NCBI RefSeq assembly: GCF_003369915.1
Contig: NC_046673.1
Location: 20,575,718 to 20,639,717 of the forward strand
Reading direction: 5' to 3'
Source: Drosophila miranda
Taxonomy: Eukaryota; Arthropoda; Insecta; Diptera; Drosophilidae
Length of the DNA stretch: 64,000 bases
In this document: piece by piece, positions 10,982 to 22,910 of the stretch
Layout of the letters: the number at the start of each line of letters is the position of its first letter
How positions within the stretch are numbered: position 1 is the first letter of the stretch
Made by a program: the position numbers and the translations under genes
The notes under the pieces: generated by a model
What the model was told of the DNA's origin: nothing
What the model saw: the letters and a program-made list of their open reading frames with translations, nothing else
Databases searched by the model: none

Positions 10982-11704
10982 CTAGGTCCTCATTGCTTTC
11001 ATCACTCCGTCTCGAAGGGTTTCCTGACACTCCTGCCGTTCCTCCAGCTTTTCCGGAACAATGCCCAAGTTAGTATTTCCGTCCAGGGGCTCATTCTTGA
11101 AGGGTAGCTCGTCAAAAGATTTCATATCGGACCTTTGCCGGCGGAAGATGGCCATTAAGTCGAGCTCATCATCTGATAGATCAGTGCACTCTTCCACATC
11201 CTTCTCATCATCCTCCTGGGACTGCTCCTCAATTCTGGCTCCCGGGCGGCACGCCAGCACGACCTCAGAAACGGAGGGAGCGGCGGTGGAGGCTGGGGAC
11301 TTTGCACCTCTGGCACGGCCAAGACGTGGGTCCTGGCCGCTCGACCTCGACTTGGTCGTGATGCCGCCTTTCTTCAACATCTGATCGTAGCTCTCCGACC
11401 TGCTCCCGTGACCGGTTTGACCCTCCAGCACGCTCATTTCCCCGTTGAGCTCCAGTTCGCTGAACCTCTTCCGGGTGCAGATAACCGGCTGCCAATAGAG
11501 CTCCACCGTTGACAGCGGCCTGACACCGGCTTCCTCGAGCTGTACGCTGTTTTTCAGTATTTTTGTCCTGAAGACCAATCGACTGAAGCCCATGGGGACG
11601 CCCAACGCGCGACCGATGCGGATCTTCAGTTCGCCCGCGGTGCCAAAGTGGCCGGTCTTAAAGGGGGTCCTCTTGCCATCACGTGTTTGAATATAGATCT
11701 GCAT
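10982..11704 (-). CDS. Ubiquitin-like-domain protein, intronless
   Basis: A 240-residue frame. Residues 1-74 have the beta-grasp pattern of a divergent ubiquitin fold: MQIYIQTRDGKRTPF, an ELKIRIGRALG helix, RLVFRTKIL, and LEEAGVRPLSTVELYW in place of the ubiquitin C-terminal strands. There is no terminal Gly-Gly, so it is not a conjugating modifier. The rest is low-complexity, with an acidic stretch (EEQSQEDDEKDVEECTDLSD) that may bind partners. Conserved fold with a loose tail suggests a fast-evolving, perhaps testis- or germline-biased gene; that is inference. The ATG at 11702-11704 starts exactly at the first strand. No orthologue recognised. Confidence 0.7.
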   Translation of the reverse strand: MQIYIQTRDGKRTPFKTGHFGTAGELKIRIGRALGVPMGFSRLVFRTKILKNSVQLEEAGVRPLSTVELYWQPVICTRKRFSELELNGEMSVLEGQTGHGSRSESYDQMLKKGGITTKSRSSGQDPRLGRARGAKSPASTAAPSVSEVVLACRPGARIEEQSQEDDEKDVEECTDLSDDELDLMAIFRRQRSDMKSFDELPFKNEPLDGNTNLGIVPEKLEERQECQETLRDGVMKAMRT

Positions 11705-14355
11705 ACTGTGACCTGACCAGTTTTGAGTGTTTATTTTTGGGCTAACAAGAACTTTCTATGTGATGATGGTTTATTCCAAAAAAATACTGAATGATCGGGG
11801 GAAATATGAATTTAGACGCCTAGATAATATGTAAATACAAATTCTGAGCTTGCTAATATTAAGGATATGTGTAAATATATACAGTCCATACACCATCGTC
11901 TATTGGAAGGCCATTTTTTGAACCGAAAAACCATTATAGCCAACGATTTTTAATGCTTTCCCGATCTACGCACTTACGAGTATCAGATCGAATCGCTTCT
12001 CCGAATATTCACAATTTGAATTCCATTTGTTTATGGCTAAACAAATGATTAACAAATAATGTAATAACCAGAAAAGCATTCAACAATTTATGAATTATTT
12101 ATGTAGTCTCCATTCCGATCTCACGGCTACAAGGAAACGTTCGAAACGAAAACCACTTAACTCAAAATAATGGTAAACAGAGCGGCGCTGTGGCTGGGGG
12201 GGCCATTACCCATAAATGGATAATGGATAAGTCCTGGGCGCAACTGGATGCAAAGATTTATACCCATAGGAATCCGTAGAGTGCGATCCGTATAAACAAA
12301 TCGGGTCAGGTGTACATGAACGTGCAGGTGTATGTGTGTAGGTGTAGGTGTAGGGCTCCGACCAGGTATGGCGGCTGCCTGCTGCATTTGTGCCGTTAAT
12401 TGAATGCCGTGTGGCTGATGAAAAGCAGACCCCCAAAAAAACAGGAGAAACAAATCGTTCGCTTTGATCGGTTCGGTACGGTTCGGTTCGCATCGGATCG
12501 GATCGGATCGCGTCTGGAAGTCCCCCCCGTGGGCTCATGCCAAACCGACGCCATTTTACTCTCTATATCTCTCTCTCACTCCCACTCGCGTGTAGTCTGT
12601 CTCCCTCCTCTCTGTGGCTATTCCGTATTCCTCTTTACGGTTTATTTAGTGTCGAGGTTATGGCGCAATTTGTATTTATGGGCACCACTAGGCGGCAGCA
12701 TCACTGCCAGCACTGCCACCACTGCCACCATGTGGTGGCAGTCCAATTAAACGCATTTTCCAAATGACTCAGGTCAGCCACCCACCCACCCAGCCAGCCC
12801 ACGCCCACTCGCGCGCAGCCCCCACCACAGAGCAGACCCAAAGATCGCCGCTGCTAGAAGACCACGCCTCCTGGGAGAGCACGGCATAGAGAGAGCATCA
12901 GTGGAGGTGGAGAGCAAGAGTACAGTAAAGCCTGACCTGGTGTCTAACGATTGAAACATTTATTATAAAATGGATCACTGCCTGGGAACCGACTACTTCA
13001 GTGTCCCTCTGTCAGGCCAGTCCGGTCATGCAAAACACTTGACATCGGAAAAACATAAACAGTTCTTTGTCAAGGATCAACAGACAAGTGCCTGCCTGCC
13101 CCAGCCATATCATAAAAAAGGAATATAGTTAATAAAAGTGTCGTAAAGACATATACAACAAAAAAATAGATAGATAGAGCCATGGGAATCTCCACTGTAC
13201 ATATCCCCCAGCTAATCGATGTCTCTTTCGCGCCCTATGCTCTACGCCGAAGGGCACATCGGTTCTGCCCGGTCATAAAGAACGTACGGACAGCGAAGAG
13301 CAAACAGATGTCGACCCAAATCGATTGAGAGGCCCCCGGAAGGAGGAGACGCCTCAGGCAGAGCCACAGCCACAGCCATTGGTCGACTGATCGGCATATG
13401 GACTCTGTCTAAATTTGGATGCTGCTGGCAGCGATTGGCAGAACGGGAAGAGGGAGAGGAACCAGCGCAGATCCATTGGATGGGCGAGATCTTTCAGAGC
13501 TGCAGTCAGTCTCCGGCAGAGATCTCATTCGGCAGACAAGCGCCTGACGGAACGGATGTGTGTGCAACGCTGCGATCGGTTCAGATCAGTGGATCTTCTT
13601 CAGATCAGTATCAGTTCAATTGAGATCAGTTGGGATCAGTTGAGTGCTCGGTATTCGGTGATCGGTGATCGGTGCTCGGTGTTCGGTATAGATAGATAAA
13701 TGCCTATTCGCGTGTGTACACTCGATCGACAAAAATCACTTCACACTTGGCCGGAAGAAGGTGGCAATTGAGACAACTCAACGCCTCCGACAAAAGCGAA
13801 GCGAGATTTCTGCAAAGAAACAACAAAAATAAGGAAACAAATAAAAGAAGTTCAAGTCAATCAATCGATCGATCGAACAGTGATCGATCACGCCGAAAAT
13901 TTTCGCCAGTCAACGCCAGCGGGCCATAAAACAGAAGCGGATGATTTGAAACAAAGAAAAAACAAGACAACATTTGGTGGAAAATTGCCTCAAAGTGTTG
14001 AAGCGGCTCCGAAAATAAGGAAAACCCAAATGAGAATACAATTTTTTTTTGATTGACAACCTCCAGCCTCGAATCGTAGCTTTTTGCAGTGTACTCCCCC
14101 ATGATTGTGTGTGCGTGTGTGTTCTGTGTGTGTGCGCGGGTTCAATAATCAAATTTGACAACTGCGCGAAAAACGTTTGAGATCAAAACAACAACTAGCC
14201 CTATCCGAGGCCCGAAGAGCAAAACCAAATAAATGGGCCCAGAATTCAGTGAGACTTACTTTTTTTTATCGTGATAGCCAAAAGTTGCCACCAACTGACC
14301 ACCAGATATACATAGATACAACAATACGCATATCGAGGGATTAATACGGGTTCAA
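11705..14355. other. org-1 upstream region and probable 5' untranslated sequence
   Basis: No protein-coding frame is supported. The stretch from about 12.4 kb is rich in short degenerate tandem repeats: CGGTTCGG/GGATC units at 12468-12510 and GATCAGT/CGGTGATC units at 13565-13690. It precedes the T-box gene start at 14356 and probably contains promoter and leader. Confidence 0.45.
12721..12742. repeat. 22-bp near-perfect palindrome
   Basis: ACTGCCACCA, then TG, then TGGTGGCAGT: ten-base arms are exact inverted repeats around a 2-base centre. It ends a short run of CACTGCCAC units, so it may simply reflect that repeat. Confidence 0.7.
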
Positions 14356-16565
14356 ATGACTCACCTGATGGGTCCCACGGAGTGCGCCAGCGCCATGATG
14401 AGCACCTCGATGCCATTCCTGGACAACGGCCTGGGCCCCAACCTAACGGATTACAGCTGCTATGCGAATGATTACTGGACCACGCCCTACATGACCGGCG
14501 GCCTCAGCCCCATGAAACAGATCGAAGGTGAGTCTCCAATCAGATGCTCTCTGTAGCCAAAGTTTTTTGGTAGAAAACTGCGCTGGGATTTACCCAAACA
14601 ATCGTAAACATCCCGTGTACCAAGTACATAAGTGGGAGCTGCATTTCATTTGGGCTTAGCTCGGAAAAATTAGTATAAGAGGAGCTTCTGGACAAGGAAT
14701 CGGCGCGTTGATGGTACATCAGATGTGCATCATGTTCAGGCTGATTAGGAGGGCTTTATATAAAGCTTACTTAGTCTTACATCTAACATCAATAGATTAT
14801 TCTAAAACAAAATATAAATGTGCATTACAATGAGGAAATTCAGATTGAAAGATTACCATTCCTTTGTTTAAACTAATTATTAAAACATTTCGAAAATAGG
14901 TGGGATTTTTCAGTATTTCGGGAACAGAAGAGGTTTTTGGAGGAAATTTATGCTACTGGTAATCACAGGACGATTATTCGCTGGAAGTCGAAATATTTAT
15001 AATTTTTTTTTCCTTCACCTACACAAAAAATATATTGTAATTTCACTAGTGATTGGAATCAAATTAAATCTTCAACTTATTGAAGAATATTCTAGGAAAG
15101 ATTGAGAATCATTTTGGAAAGCTACACGGAAGCTAAGCCCTATTTTATTTGTAATAATATTATTTCTATTCTATTCAAATGAGAAAAACTTTCAAACTTG
15201 AAAAGATATATTTGATACCCTTTGAAATATTTATTAAATAATTGCTTATACGCTTCAAAAAATGTACCAAGTCCATTTCGCAATTCAATAATGATTACTT
15301 TCAATTTTGAAGCATTTGAAAATGCTCAACTCAGCTTTTGAAAAATTTGCTGAAAATTTGTTCCGAGGGCCTCCGCCAAAGTGGGGCTCATAAGTGGTTT
15401 TTCTCGGGCTCTTTTTATCGAGCCTCAATGGATTTGAGTGCCGTTTCGGATACAGTAATTACCAAAATACACGAACCATGGCAGCAGCCACCACAGAATG
15501 CAGAGAAGGCACAGAAGGCAGAGCAATTAGCTTGGACTTCTCTGCGAGATTGCGATTCTCAAGTGGCATTTTTCTCTGCCTCTGCCTCTGCCTCCGCCTC
15601 TGTTGTTGTTGTTTGATGTTTTTGTGTGACAGAAAAACGATTTGTTGTGCCAAACGTTAATTGATTTTAGAATTCATTCGTGAAGCACTCAGAACAACAG
15701 CGAGAACGTGGAGCCAGCGATAAAAAAGCAAAAAAACAGTGGAAGGAATGGAGCCGAAAAAGTGTGTCTCATTAAGCGACAATTGATGGCGGGAAACCGT
15801 CGAGCCAGAGGCACCAGAGTCGACCTGTCATGGGTCATTGGCAACGATGCCAGGGAACGACCCGCAACTCTGCCACTCGTTGCCGCGAATCGTTGACAAT
15901 TAATTGCAAAATTTACTTGCAACCAGAAGCCGCACAGCCCTTCCCTGTGGACGCCACACCGCCGCCGCCGCCGCCGCCACCCGGGGCCCGGGGCCCTTGA
16001 GGGGAGAAAACTAAATTTAGAGCAGGCGTCTCAATCAGCAGCCGCTGCTCTGACGCCTTTTTATAATTGGATATGTTGTCCCATTTGTTCCGTTTTGTTC
16101 AGTTTTTGCCCAGCGAAAGTCGGCTCATTATATAGCCAGATCGGGCGAGGGTGAGGGCTAGGGTATAGAGCGAGTATCTGGTGAATCTGCGCCGGCGTGG
16201 CGTCTCCATTACTGCAGGTCCCGCGCTCGCTTACTCTTCCGTGTCTTCCACTTTAAATCGCATAAATCAAATTAAATATGGAATTAGCAAATCTCAGCTG
16301 TTTTATATCCATTCGGTTGGCTGTGTGATTTATAGGCAAATATATTTCGCTCATTTGTCAAAGAACAGCCAAAGTAGGTTGAAACATGTGTATTTTTGGG
16401 GAATTTCCAATGTAAAATAACCAAAAACCAATATATACTAATTACAGCCTGCATTCAGACGGCTGGCAAGGATCGCAGCTCCTACAAGCCCCTGGAACAG
16501 ATCGATGCCAAATTGGCCGACATCGAGACGCACAGCATGGGCAGCAGTGGCACGGCGGCAGGGTC

Positions 16566-16603
<38 letters not shown>

Positions 16604-19600
16604 GCAGCTCCCTCAGTAACCCCAATGGCGGCTGCCAGGAGCAGCAGACCTCGCTGCTCCACCAAGAGTATGCCGGCGGCAGCAGCGAAGCCACAAGCGG
16701 AGCAGCACTGGTGTCGGGCCCGGGGGAGACCACACCGGCGGGAGCACCTTCCGCCGCGGGCACAGCAGCCAAGAAATACAAAAATCAACACAAAAAAGAC
16801 AACAACAGTTTGGAAAATAGTTCTGTAAAAGCCAACAACAATCACAGCAATAGCAGCAATGCCAAAGGGGTAAGAAGGAGTAACACTTAATGATTCGATT
16901 CATCGATCATCAAATATCCATATTTTAACGAGTTCAACTTTAATTGATTTAAAAAGAATGCACACATCATTTCACCTTCGAAATATTCGTTTCGAATTGA
17001 TATTTTCCCAACATCCCAATACTTCAATTCAATTCTTACAGAGTTCTAGTTTCTTCTAGTTCCTTAATAGATCGTGCATTGGGTGTATAATATTCTTTAT
17101 AAATAAATATGATCTTCACATAAATATATGATTCCCATTTCTCAACCTGAGACTCCGTCAAAACAATTTACATCGGACACTCATCGTTTATTCGTTTATT
17201 GATTTCTTATAACTATCGTTAGGAATCAGAGCCAGTGCATCCATCGCTGGCCCAGGCCATCGTTGTGCTGGAGACCAAGGCGCTGTGGGATCAGTTCCAT
17301 GCCCAGGGCACCGAGATGATCATCACGAAGACGGGTCGTCGCATGTTTCCCACGTTTCAGGTGCGGATCGGGGGCCTCGATCCCCATGCCACCTACATCT
17401 GCATGATGGACTTTGTGCCCATGGACGATAAGCGCTATCGCTATGCCTTCCACAAGTAAGTATCTATCAGAGATCTATCAGAGCTGATCATCCATGATGA
17501 TGCGTGTGTTCCGTCCTTGGCAGCTCCTGCTGGGTGGTGGCCGGCAAAGCGGATCCCATTTCACCGCCTCGCATCCATGTCCATCCCGACTCGCCAGCGG
17601 CCGGCTCCAACTGGATGAAGCAGATCGTGTCCTTCGACAAGCTGAAGCTGACCAACAACCAGCTGGACGAGAACGGCCATGTGAGTGACTACAGACAACA
17701 GACAGCACAAGGTGTTCCGTTGCCCAGTGCGCTAATGTCTCCTGGAAATGCTTCTCTCTCCTCCTCCGCTCTACAGATCATACTGAACTCGATGCATCGC
17801 TATCAGCCGCGCTTCCATCTGGTCTACTTGCCCCCGAAGAACGCCTCCCTGGATGAGAACGAGCACTCGAGCCACTTTCGCACGTTCATCTTTCCGGAGA
17901 CGAGCTTTACGGCCGTGACTGCCTACCAGAATCAGAGGGTAAGTGCGGAGCAGCCGAGGTCTTCGGTCTTCCTTTGAAAACGTTTACCCCATTTAAGCGA
18001 ATTAAGTAGGTAATTCCCATAGATGCCCAAAAGTTATGCCCTCTCTTGCACTGCCACTCCTGGGCGATGGCATACCAAACAAGAGGCCGCGACCATTTTG
18101 CGCCGTTTCGGCCTCATTGTTTATGATTTTCCCATAACTTATAACGAGCAGGGGCCAAAGCTCTTCGCCCGAAAAGGGGTCCGGGCGGAGCTACACACAA
18201 CAACAGCAGAAATATCTGAAAGAATACTATAGGAAAAGTATGCCTATTCCGTAGATAGAATCACCGACTGCAAAGATACACTTATCTAGGACAATAATAG
18301 TTTATGAATTTCTAGAAAAATTATATATGAAGGTAATTGGGAAAAACCACATATATAAAATGAGAAATTTCACATACAGTAAATCAAGTATCATTTAAGT
18401 AAATCAATTAATAAGATCCTATAGTAAACCATGATTCAAGATTTATTTTTAAATTAGTTTTTCTAGCTATTTGTGATGTATTGAACTCCAACCCAATTTA
18501 GTGAACAGTTTTTGTTGAGTTTTGTCCAAAATCCTTCTAGCAAATATTATAAAATCAACTAAATTCAACCGTGATGATCGCTTAATTCTAAATGAAATTT
18601 AAATACGTTTTTTGGCAAACTTTTTATAGTCAAATGCATCAAAATATTGCAGAAAAATGATGAGCTAAATTGACTTACACAACCAAAGTGTCAGAAGGTA
18701 AACTTAGGGGAAAGGTACAAAGCTCTGAGTTGGATACTCGTATCTTATCGTGGGGGCGCAAGATTCACGACAAAATAGGGGGACTCGAGGCCTTCGCCAT
18801 ACCTCCTCATATTTGTCTCGGGTATAATTCATAATTCTAGCAAGTGGGGACAGTGGGGCAGCAACGGGTAATCGCTGGCCGAGAGAACATTTGCTATAAA
18901 TATATCTAGACATTCTTGAAAAGTATTTAAATTATTTATGCGCTCAATGTGGGCGTTAACACTTTTCCGCCGCCACCTCCTGCTCCGCGGCCTCTTCAAA
19001 TTTATTGCAAATCATTTTGTGTGTTCCGCTCGTATTTCCCAATGCGAATTCCAGTTGTAAACATTTTTCTCTAATTTGTTGGGTATCTAATTTATTTGTT
19101 TTCGTAGTAGTTTCTGTTCCCCCAGCCACCAGCCTCAAGCCTCCAGCCACCAGCATTGCTGGCGTTCCGATAATACTTTTCCAAAATACCCGAAACACAC
19201 ACATACATATGTATAAATGCCATAAATTCTTTCTTTCCGTATTGCAGGTGACACAGCTGAAGATTTCCAGCAATCCCTTCGCCAAAGGTTTCCGAGACGA
19301 TGGCACCAATGATGTGTGAGTCTTTATCTTTATTTATCAAAATTATATTTAAAAGGCACTCAAATAAGAAACCAATTATATTGCTTTTAAAAAGCGGGAC
19401 AATTTGTTAGGAAATCAAAGCCACTTCTGTGGGTCTCTTCAACTGCCGTACTGGGGGCCACCAGCCCCCACTCTACGGCCAGTCCCAAGTGGAACTAGAC
19501 AGTCCGTCGACGGCGGGCAAAGACATTCCCGGAATTGCCGAAGCGTCGCAGCAAACAAAACATCTAAAAAAAAAAGGGAAACAATAACTCAAAAACAAAA

Positions 19601-20353
19601 GAACTTCAAAATGTAGAACAGCAGCCAGTGATGTCGAGGATGATGATGGGGATGCTGTTTCTGATGCTGATGATGATGCCCGAATGCTGATGGTACGACT
19701 GACAGATGGGACGGCGGCATAAACAATTTCTCTCTGTTTTCCGAGGGCTTTTCATATTTGTCGAGAACGGGCACTGGAACGGGAGCTGGCAGCCCAATCT
19801 TGGGCGCAGCATATTCTAAACAAATCAGGGGTCTGCTCTGCAATTTCTATTGTTTATGCCCTGATGTTTATCAAAAAGCACAAAAATGCTTAGCATTTCT
19901 CAAAAATTGTGCTCCAATTTTTGGTTCACATACAATTATTCTTGTATGGGATTCTGTTTCAACTCAAACGCTTATCAAAAACTGTTTATCAGAATTTTAT
20001 TTAAATTATCGTTCAAATCTTAGCAGATGTTGAACAGTATAACAAATTCAGAAATTCCCAAAATTTTGAACACAGTTTTGGTTCACGAATAAAGTATCAT
20101 CTTCAATCGATTCTGCCATAAATTCCAATGCATTATTCAACAATTGAGGAGTTTTTTTCTATTTTAAATATCTTTTCCTAGCAAAATATTATAAAGTGTC
20201 CAAACTTTTAGAAAAACTATTTTGAAATATTTGAAGCAAGATTGTTTTGCTACTGAAGGATTCCTATTATTAATTAACGTTTTTTCTTAAATTTTGTATT
20301 TCAGAACCAGCGGCAGCACCATGAGCCACGAGAGCCAGGCTCGCATGAAGCAG

Positions 20354-20394
<41 letters not shown>

Positions 20395-20604
20395 GCAGCT
20401 GCAACAGCAGCAACAGTTGAGTGGCAAGGAACGAACAACCAGCAACAATTTCAGCCTGAGTTGCACAGAGCTGAGTGTGGATCCGCAACAACAGCAGCAG
20501 CAGCAGCAGCAACAACAGAGTGGCATGCAACTGCCAGCCACGCCCTCGAGCAGCTCCGCCTCAGGGAACTCCCCGGATCTGTTATCCTTCCAAATGGAGC
20601 AACT

Positions 20605-20637
<33 letters not shown>

Positions 20638-21211
20638 TCACTTGCAGCAGCAGCAGCAGCAGCAACATGCCACGTTGCATCATCAGAGCCACAATCAATA
20701 TGGGAGCTATCACCATGCCTACCAGACCCATCCGCTGACGCCACACTCCACCAGCTCAGCCTCGCCGCCGGCTGTAATCCCCGCCAGCAGTGCAGCGGCC
20801 CCAGGAGGGGCACCAGCAGGAGGAGGAGCAACTGCAGCAGGAGCACCAGGAGCAGAAGCTGGCGCCGGGGCAACTCCCCAGGTGATGGCGGCGGCGGCGG
20901 CTAACATTTACTCCAGCATCGGCCAGCCCTATGCCCAGGAGCAGAGCAACTTTGGGGCAATCTATCATCATAATGCTGCCGCTGCTGCTGCCGCCCACTA
21001 TCACCATGGCCACGCCCACAACCATGCCCATGGGCATGGGCATGGGCATGGCCATGGACCCTATGCCAGTGCGTACGACAAGCTGAAGGTGTCGCGGCAT
21101 GCGGCAGCCGCCGCCTATGGAATGACGGCCAGCTACCAGACCTTCTACGGATCGGCGGCCCATCATCAGATGATGCGACCCAATAGCTACATAGATCTGG
21201 TGCCCCGCTAG
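14356..21211 (+). CDS. org-1: Tbx1-type T-box transcription factor, 7 coding exons
   Basis: Coding exons: 14356..14527, 16448..16869, 17223..17455, 17524..17680, 17777..17938, 19248..19315 and 20305..21211, 706 residues; all donors are GTGAGT/GTAAG type and phases agree. The T-box (about residues 203-404) starts with [20 protein letters not shown] and includes [68 protein letters not shown] and [15 protein letters not shown], all diagnostic of Tbx1 subfamily DNA-binding domains. The N-terminus is short with a Ser/Asn-rich exon 2. The C-terminal exon is dominated by polyGln, polyAla and His-Gly repeats and ends YIDLVPR. Known role: specification of visceral and alary muscle lineages in the fly nucleus. 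Length agrees with the D. melanogaster protein (about 700). Confidence 0.93.
14528..16447. other. org-1 intron 1
   Basis: AT-rich intron of 1920 nt with GTGAGT donor and TTACAG acceptor. Frames around 15340-15660 are open but show no family resemblance. A GCC-repeat (CCGCCGCCGCC) lies near 15959. Confidence 0.6.
17939..19247. other. org-1 intron 5
   Basis: A 1309-nt intron with GTAAGT donor and ATTGCAG acceptor. Nothing coding is supported in it. Confidence 0.6.
19316..20304. other. org-1 intron 6
   Basis: A 989-nt intron with GTGAGT donor and TTTCAG acceptor. Nothing coding is supported in it. Confidence 0.6.
20350..20670 (+). repeat. CAG/CAA polyglutamine-coding tracts
   Basis: Four separate runs of CAG/CAA codons at about 20348-20418, 20488-20517, 20606-20635 and 20646-20667. 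They are mixed CAA/CAG, as in most fly glutamine tracts, which limits slippage. Antisense and shifted frames across them stay open (polyLeu, polyAla) but are shadows. Confidence 0.9.
21027..21056 (+). repeat. CATGGG hexamer repeat encoding His-Gly
   Basis: Successive GCCCAT/GGGCAT units give His-Gly and His-Ala dipeptides in the last org-1 exon, a compositional repeat within the coding frame. Confidence 0.7.
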
Positions 21212-21272
21212 ATCGCGGATCGGAGATTGCAGATCGCAGAAAAAAGTATTAGCAGCAGTTGAGATTAAACCA

Positions 21273-21278
21273 AATAAA
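21273..21278 (+). terminator. Candidate org-1 poly(A) signal AATAAA
   Basis: First AATAAA after the stop codon, 62 bases downstream. Further AT-rich sequence follows, so longer 3' ends are also possible. Confidence 0.35.
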
Positions 21279-21939
21279 TGCAAAAAGTATTACAAGTATT
21301 TCTTTAATTATCTAAAAATTATTGTTTGTTTTTTTTTTTTTGCCTAGTTCTTAAATATTTAAAAGCAACCAAAAATATGTGTGTGTGCCATGTAAGAGAA
21401 AACCAGAAAAAAGAAGCGAAAAAAAAATGCATATTTATAGTCTGTAAAATGTAATTTTATCATACGATTAATGTTTTAATATTAAACTGTTTTTTTTTTT
21501 GCGCCCAACATTTGTAGAGTCCTCAATTCTCGTTCCGATTATTCTTACGGCTTCTATGTACATACAAGAAAAGCGTATCCCTCTCTCTCTATCTCTCTCT
21601 CTAAATATAAAACTGAAACAGTTTCAGCAGCAACAAAAATCATAAATTAACAAAAACAAAACAAAACAAAAAGCAAAACGAAATTTTAATTTTCTTCAAT
21701 ATCAAAATGGCCGGCGGGAGCGATCGTATGCGATCGGTAATTGGGATATGCGGCGAGGAAAATCACAAGATTTTCCATTTACCATTTTGTTTATGCCTTG
21801 CTCAGTGCTCCGTCCCGCCCGTCTCTTTCTTTCGTACGCCGTGGTGGTTCTGTGTAGCCGTCTCTTTCTAAACAAAAAGTGCCGTTGCCTTAATTGAGAA
21901 AAACCAACGAAAGAGCATCGTTCGATCAAGGGCTGGCAA

Positions 21940-22910
21940 TAGAGGTGCTAAAGGTGGCAAACGCGGAGGAGGAGAATGCTCTGATGGAGGGGGTGGGGAA
22001 GAAGGTGTGCGAAGGAGACCTAAAGGGTGGAGGCAGAGTGAGAGCGACAGAGACAGACTAATGAAGAGGATTGGAGGAAGAAAGAGACTCAGATTGGAGG
22101 AAAGTGGTGGTGGTGGGGCAAGTGGTGAGAGTGAGAGAAGGAGAACAGATTGTGGGAGCAGTAGAAAGGAAGATGGGGAGGTACTGGAGGGAGAACATAA
22201 CAAAGTAAACCGAAAAAATACACAGAGAAGGAGGTGGAGTATCAGAAGGAAGCAGAAACGGACAGAAGAAATGTAAGAGAAATTCTAGGCTGTGGAAAAG
22301 CAACAAGGAGAGAAAGTGATGGAAGTGGGAGACAGAAAAAGAAGGAAAACGAGGGGGAACTTTGGGAGTTGCTGCGGAGACCGCAAATCTACACTTATAC
22401 CCGATACTTAGTCAGTATGGCTCTCCTTCAACAGACGGCCCATTTTTATTGTATAATCATTATTTTAGATTCTTATTGTATAATTATTATAGGGACGAAC
22501 AGACAGACAGGGCTCAATCGACTCGGCTATTGATGCTGATCAAGAATATATATACTTTATGGAGTCGGAAACGATTCCTTCTGGACGTTACACACATCCA
22601 TTTTCACCACAAATCTAATATACCCCTATACTCATGTTGAGTATTGGGTATAAAAAATGGAGTAAGGGAAAATGCAATGGATGCAGAACAAGGTGAAAAA
22701 GATAGAGAAGCTATTGTGGGTGTGGGCAGACAGAGGGGATCGAATAGGTGGAATCAAAATTGCGGATGTGAACGAGGAGAAAGATCAGAGAGGAGCAGGG
22801 GATAGTGGAAAAGTACAGATCACAGGCTGATAAACTGGGGTGCAGATGGGTGTAGAGACAGAGAAAGAAATAGAGAAAGTACGAAGATGGGAGAGAGCGA
22901 ATGCACGACA
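21940..22910 (+). repeat. Purine-rich (A+G) strand asymmetry, interrupted by an insertion
   Basis: The + strand is strongly enriched in A and G over several hundred bases (AGGAGG, GAGAGA, GGAAGAAAG-type sequence). The segment 22396-22652, which has ordinary composition and inverted ends, splits it. After the insertion the purine bias resumes to about 22900. Confidence 0.6.
22396..22652. mobile_element. Short non-coding element with inverted ends (MITE-like), copy 1
   Basis: Starts TATACCCGATACT and ends AGTATTGGGTATA, imperfect inverted repeats of 13 bases. The interior carries GATGCTGATCAAGAATATATATACTTTATGG, shown here as two pieces: GATGCTGATCAAGAATATAT and ATACTTTATGGAGTCGGAAA, a sequence common in Drosophila interspersed repeats. 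No open frame. A TA duplication at the ends is possible, which would fit a Tc1/mariner-type mover, but class is uncertain. Confidence 0.55.

Noticed and set aside
20270-20904. Open frames of 84-147 residues on both strands across the org-1 glutamine tracts
   Set aside because: PolyLeu, polyAla and polyCys shadows of CAG/CAA repeats; the + frame of org-1 explains the sequence.
22007-22276. 89-residue Arg/Glu-rich frame
   Set aside because: Product of the purine-rich tract, whose bias removes stop codons.
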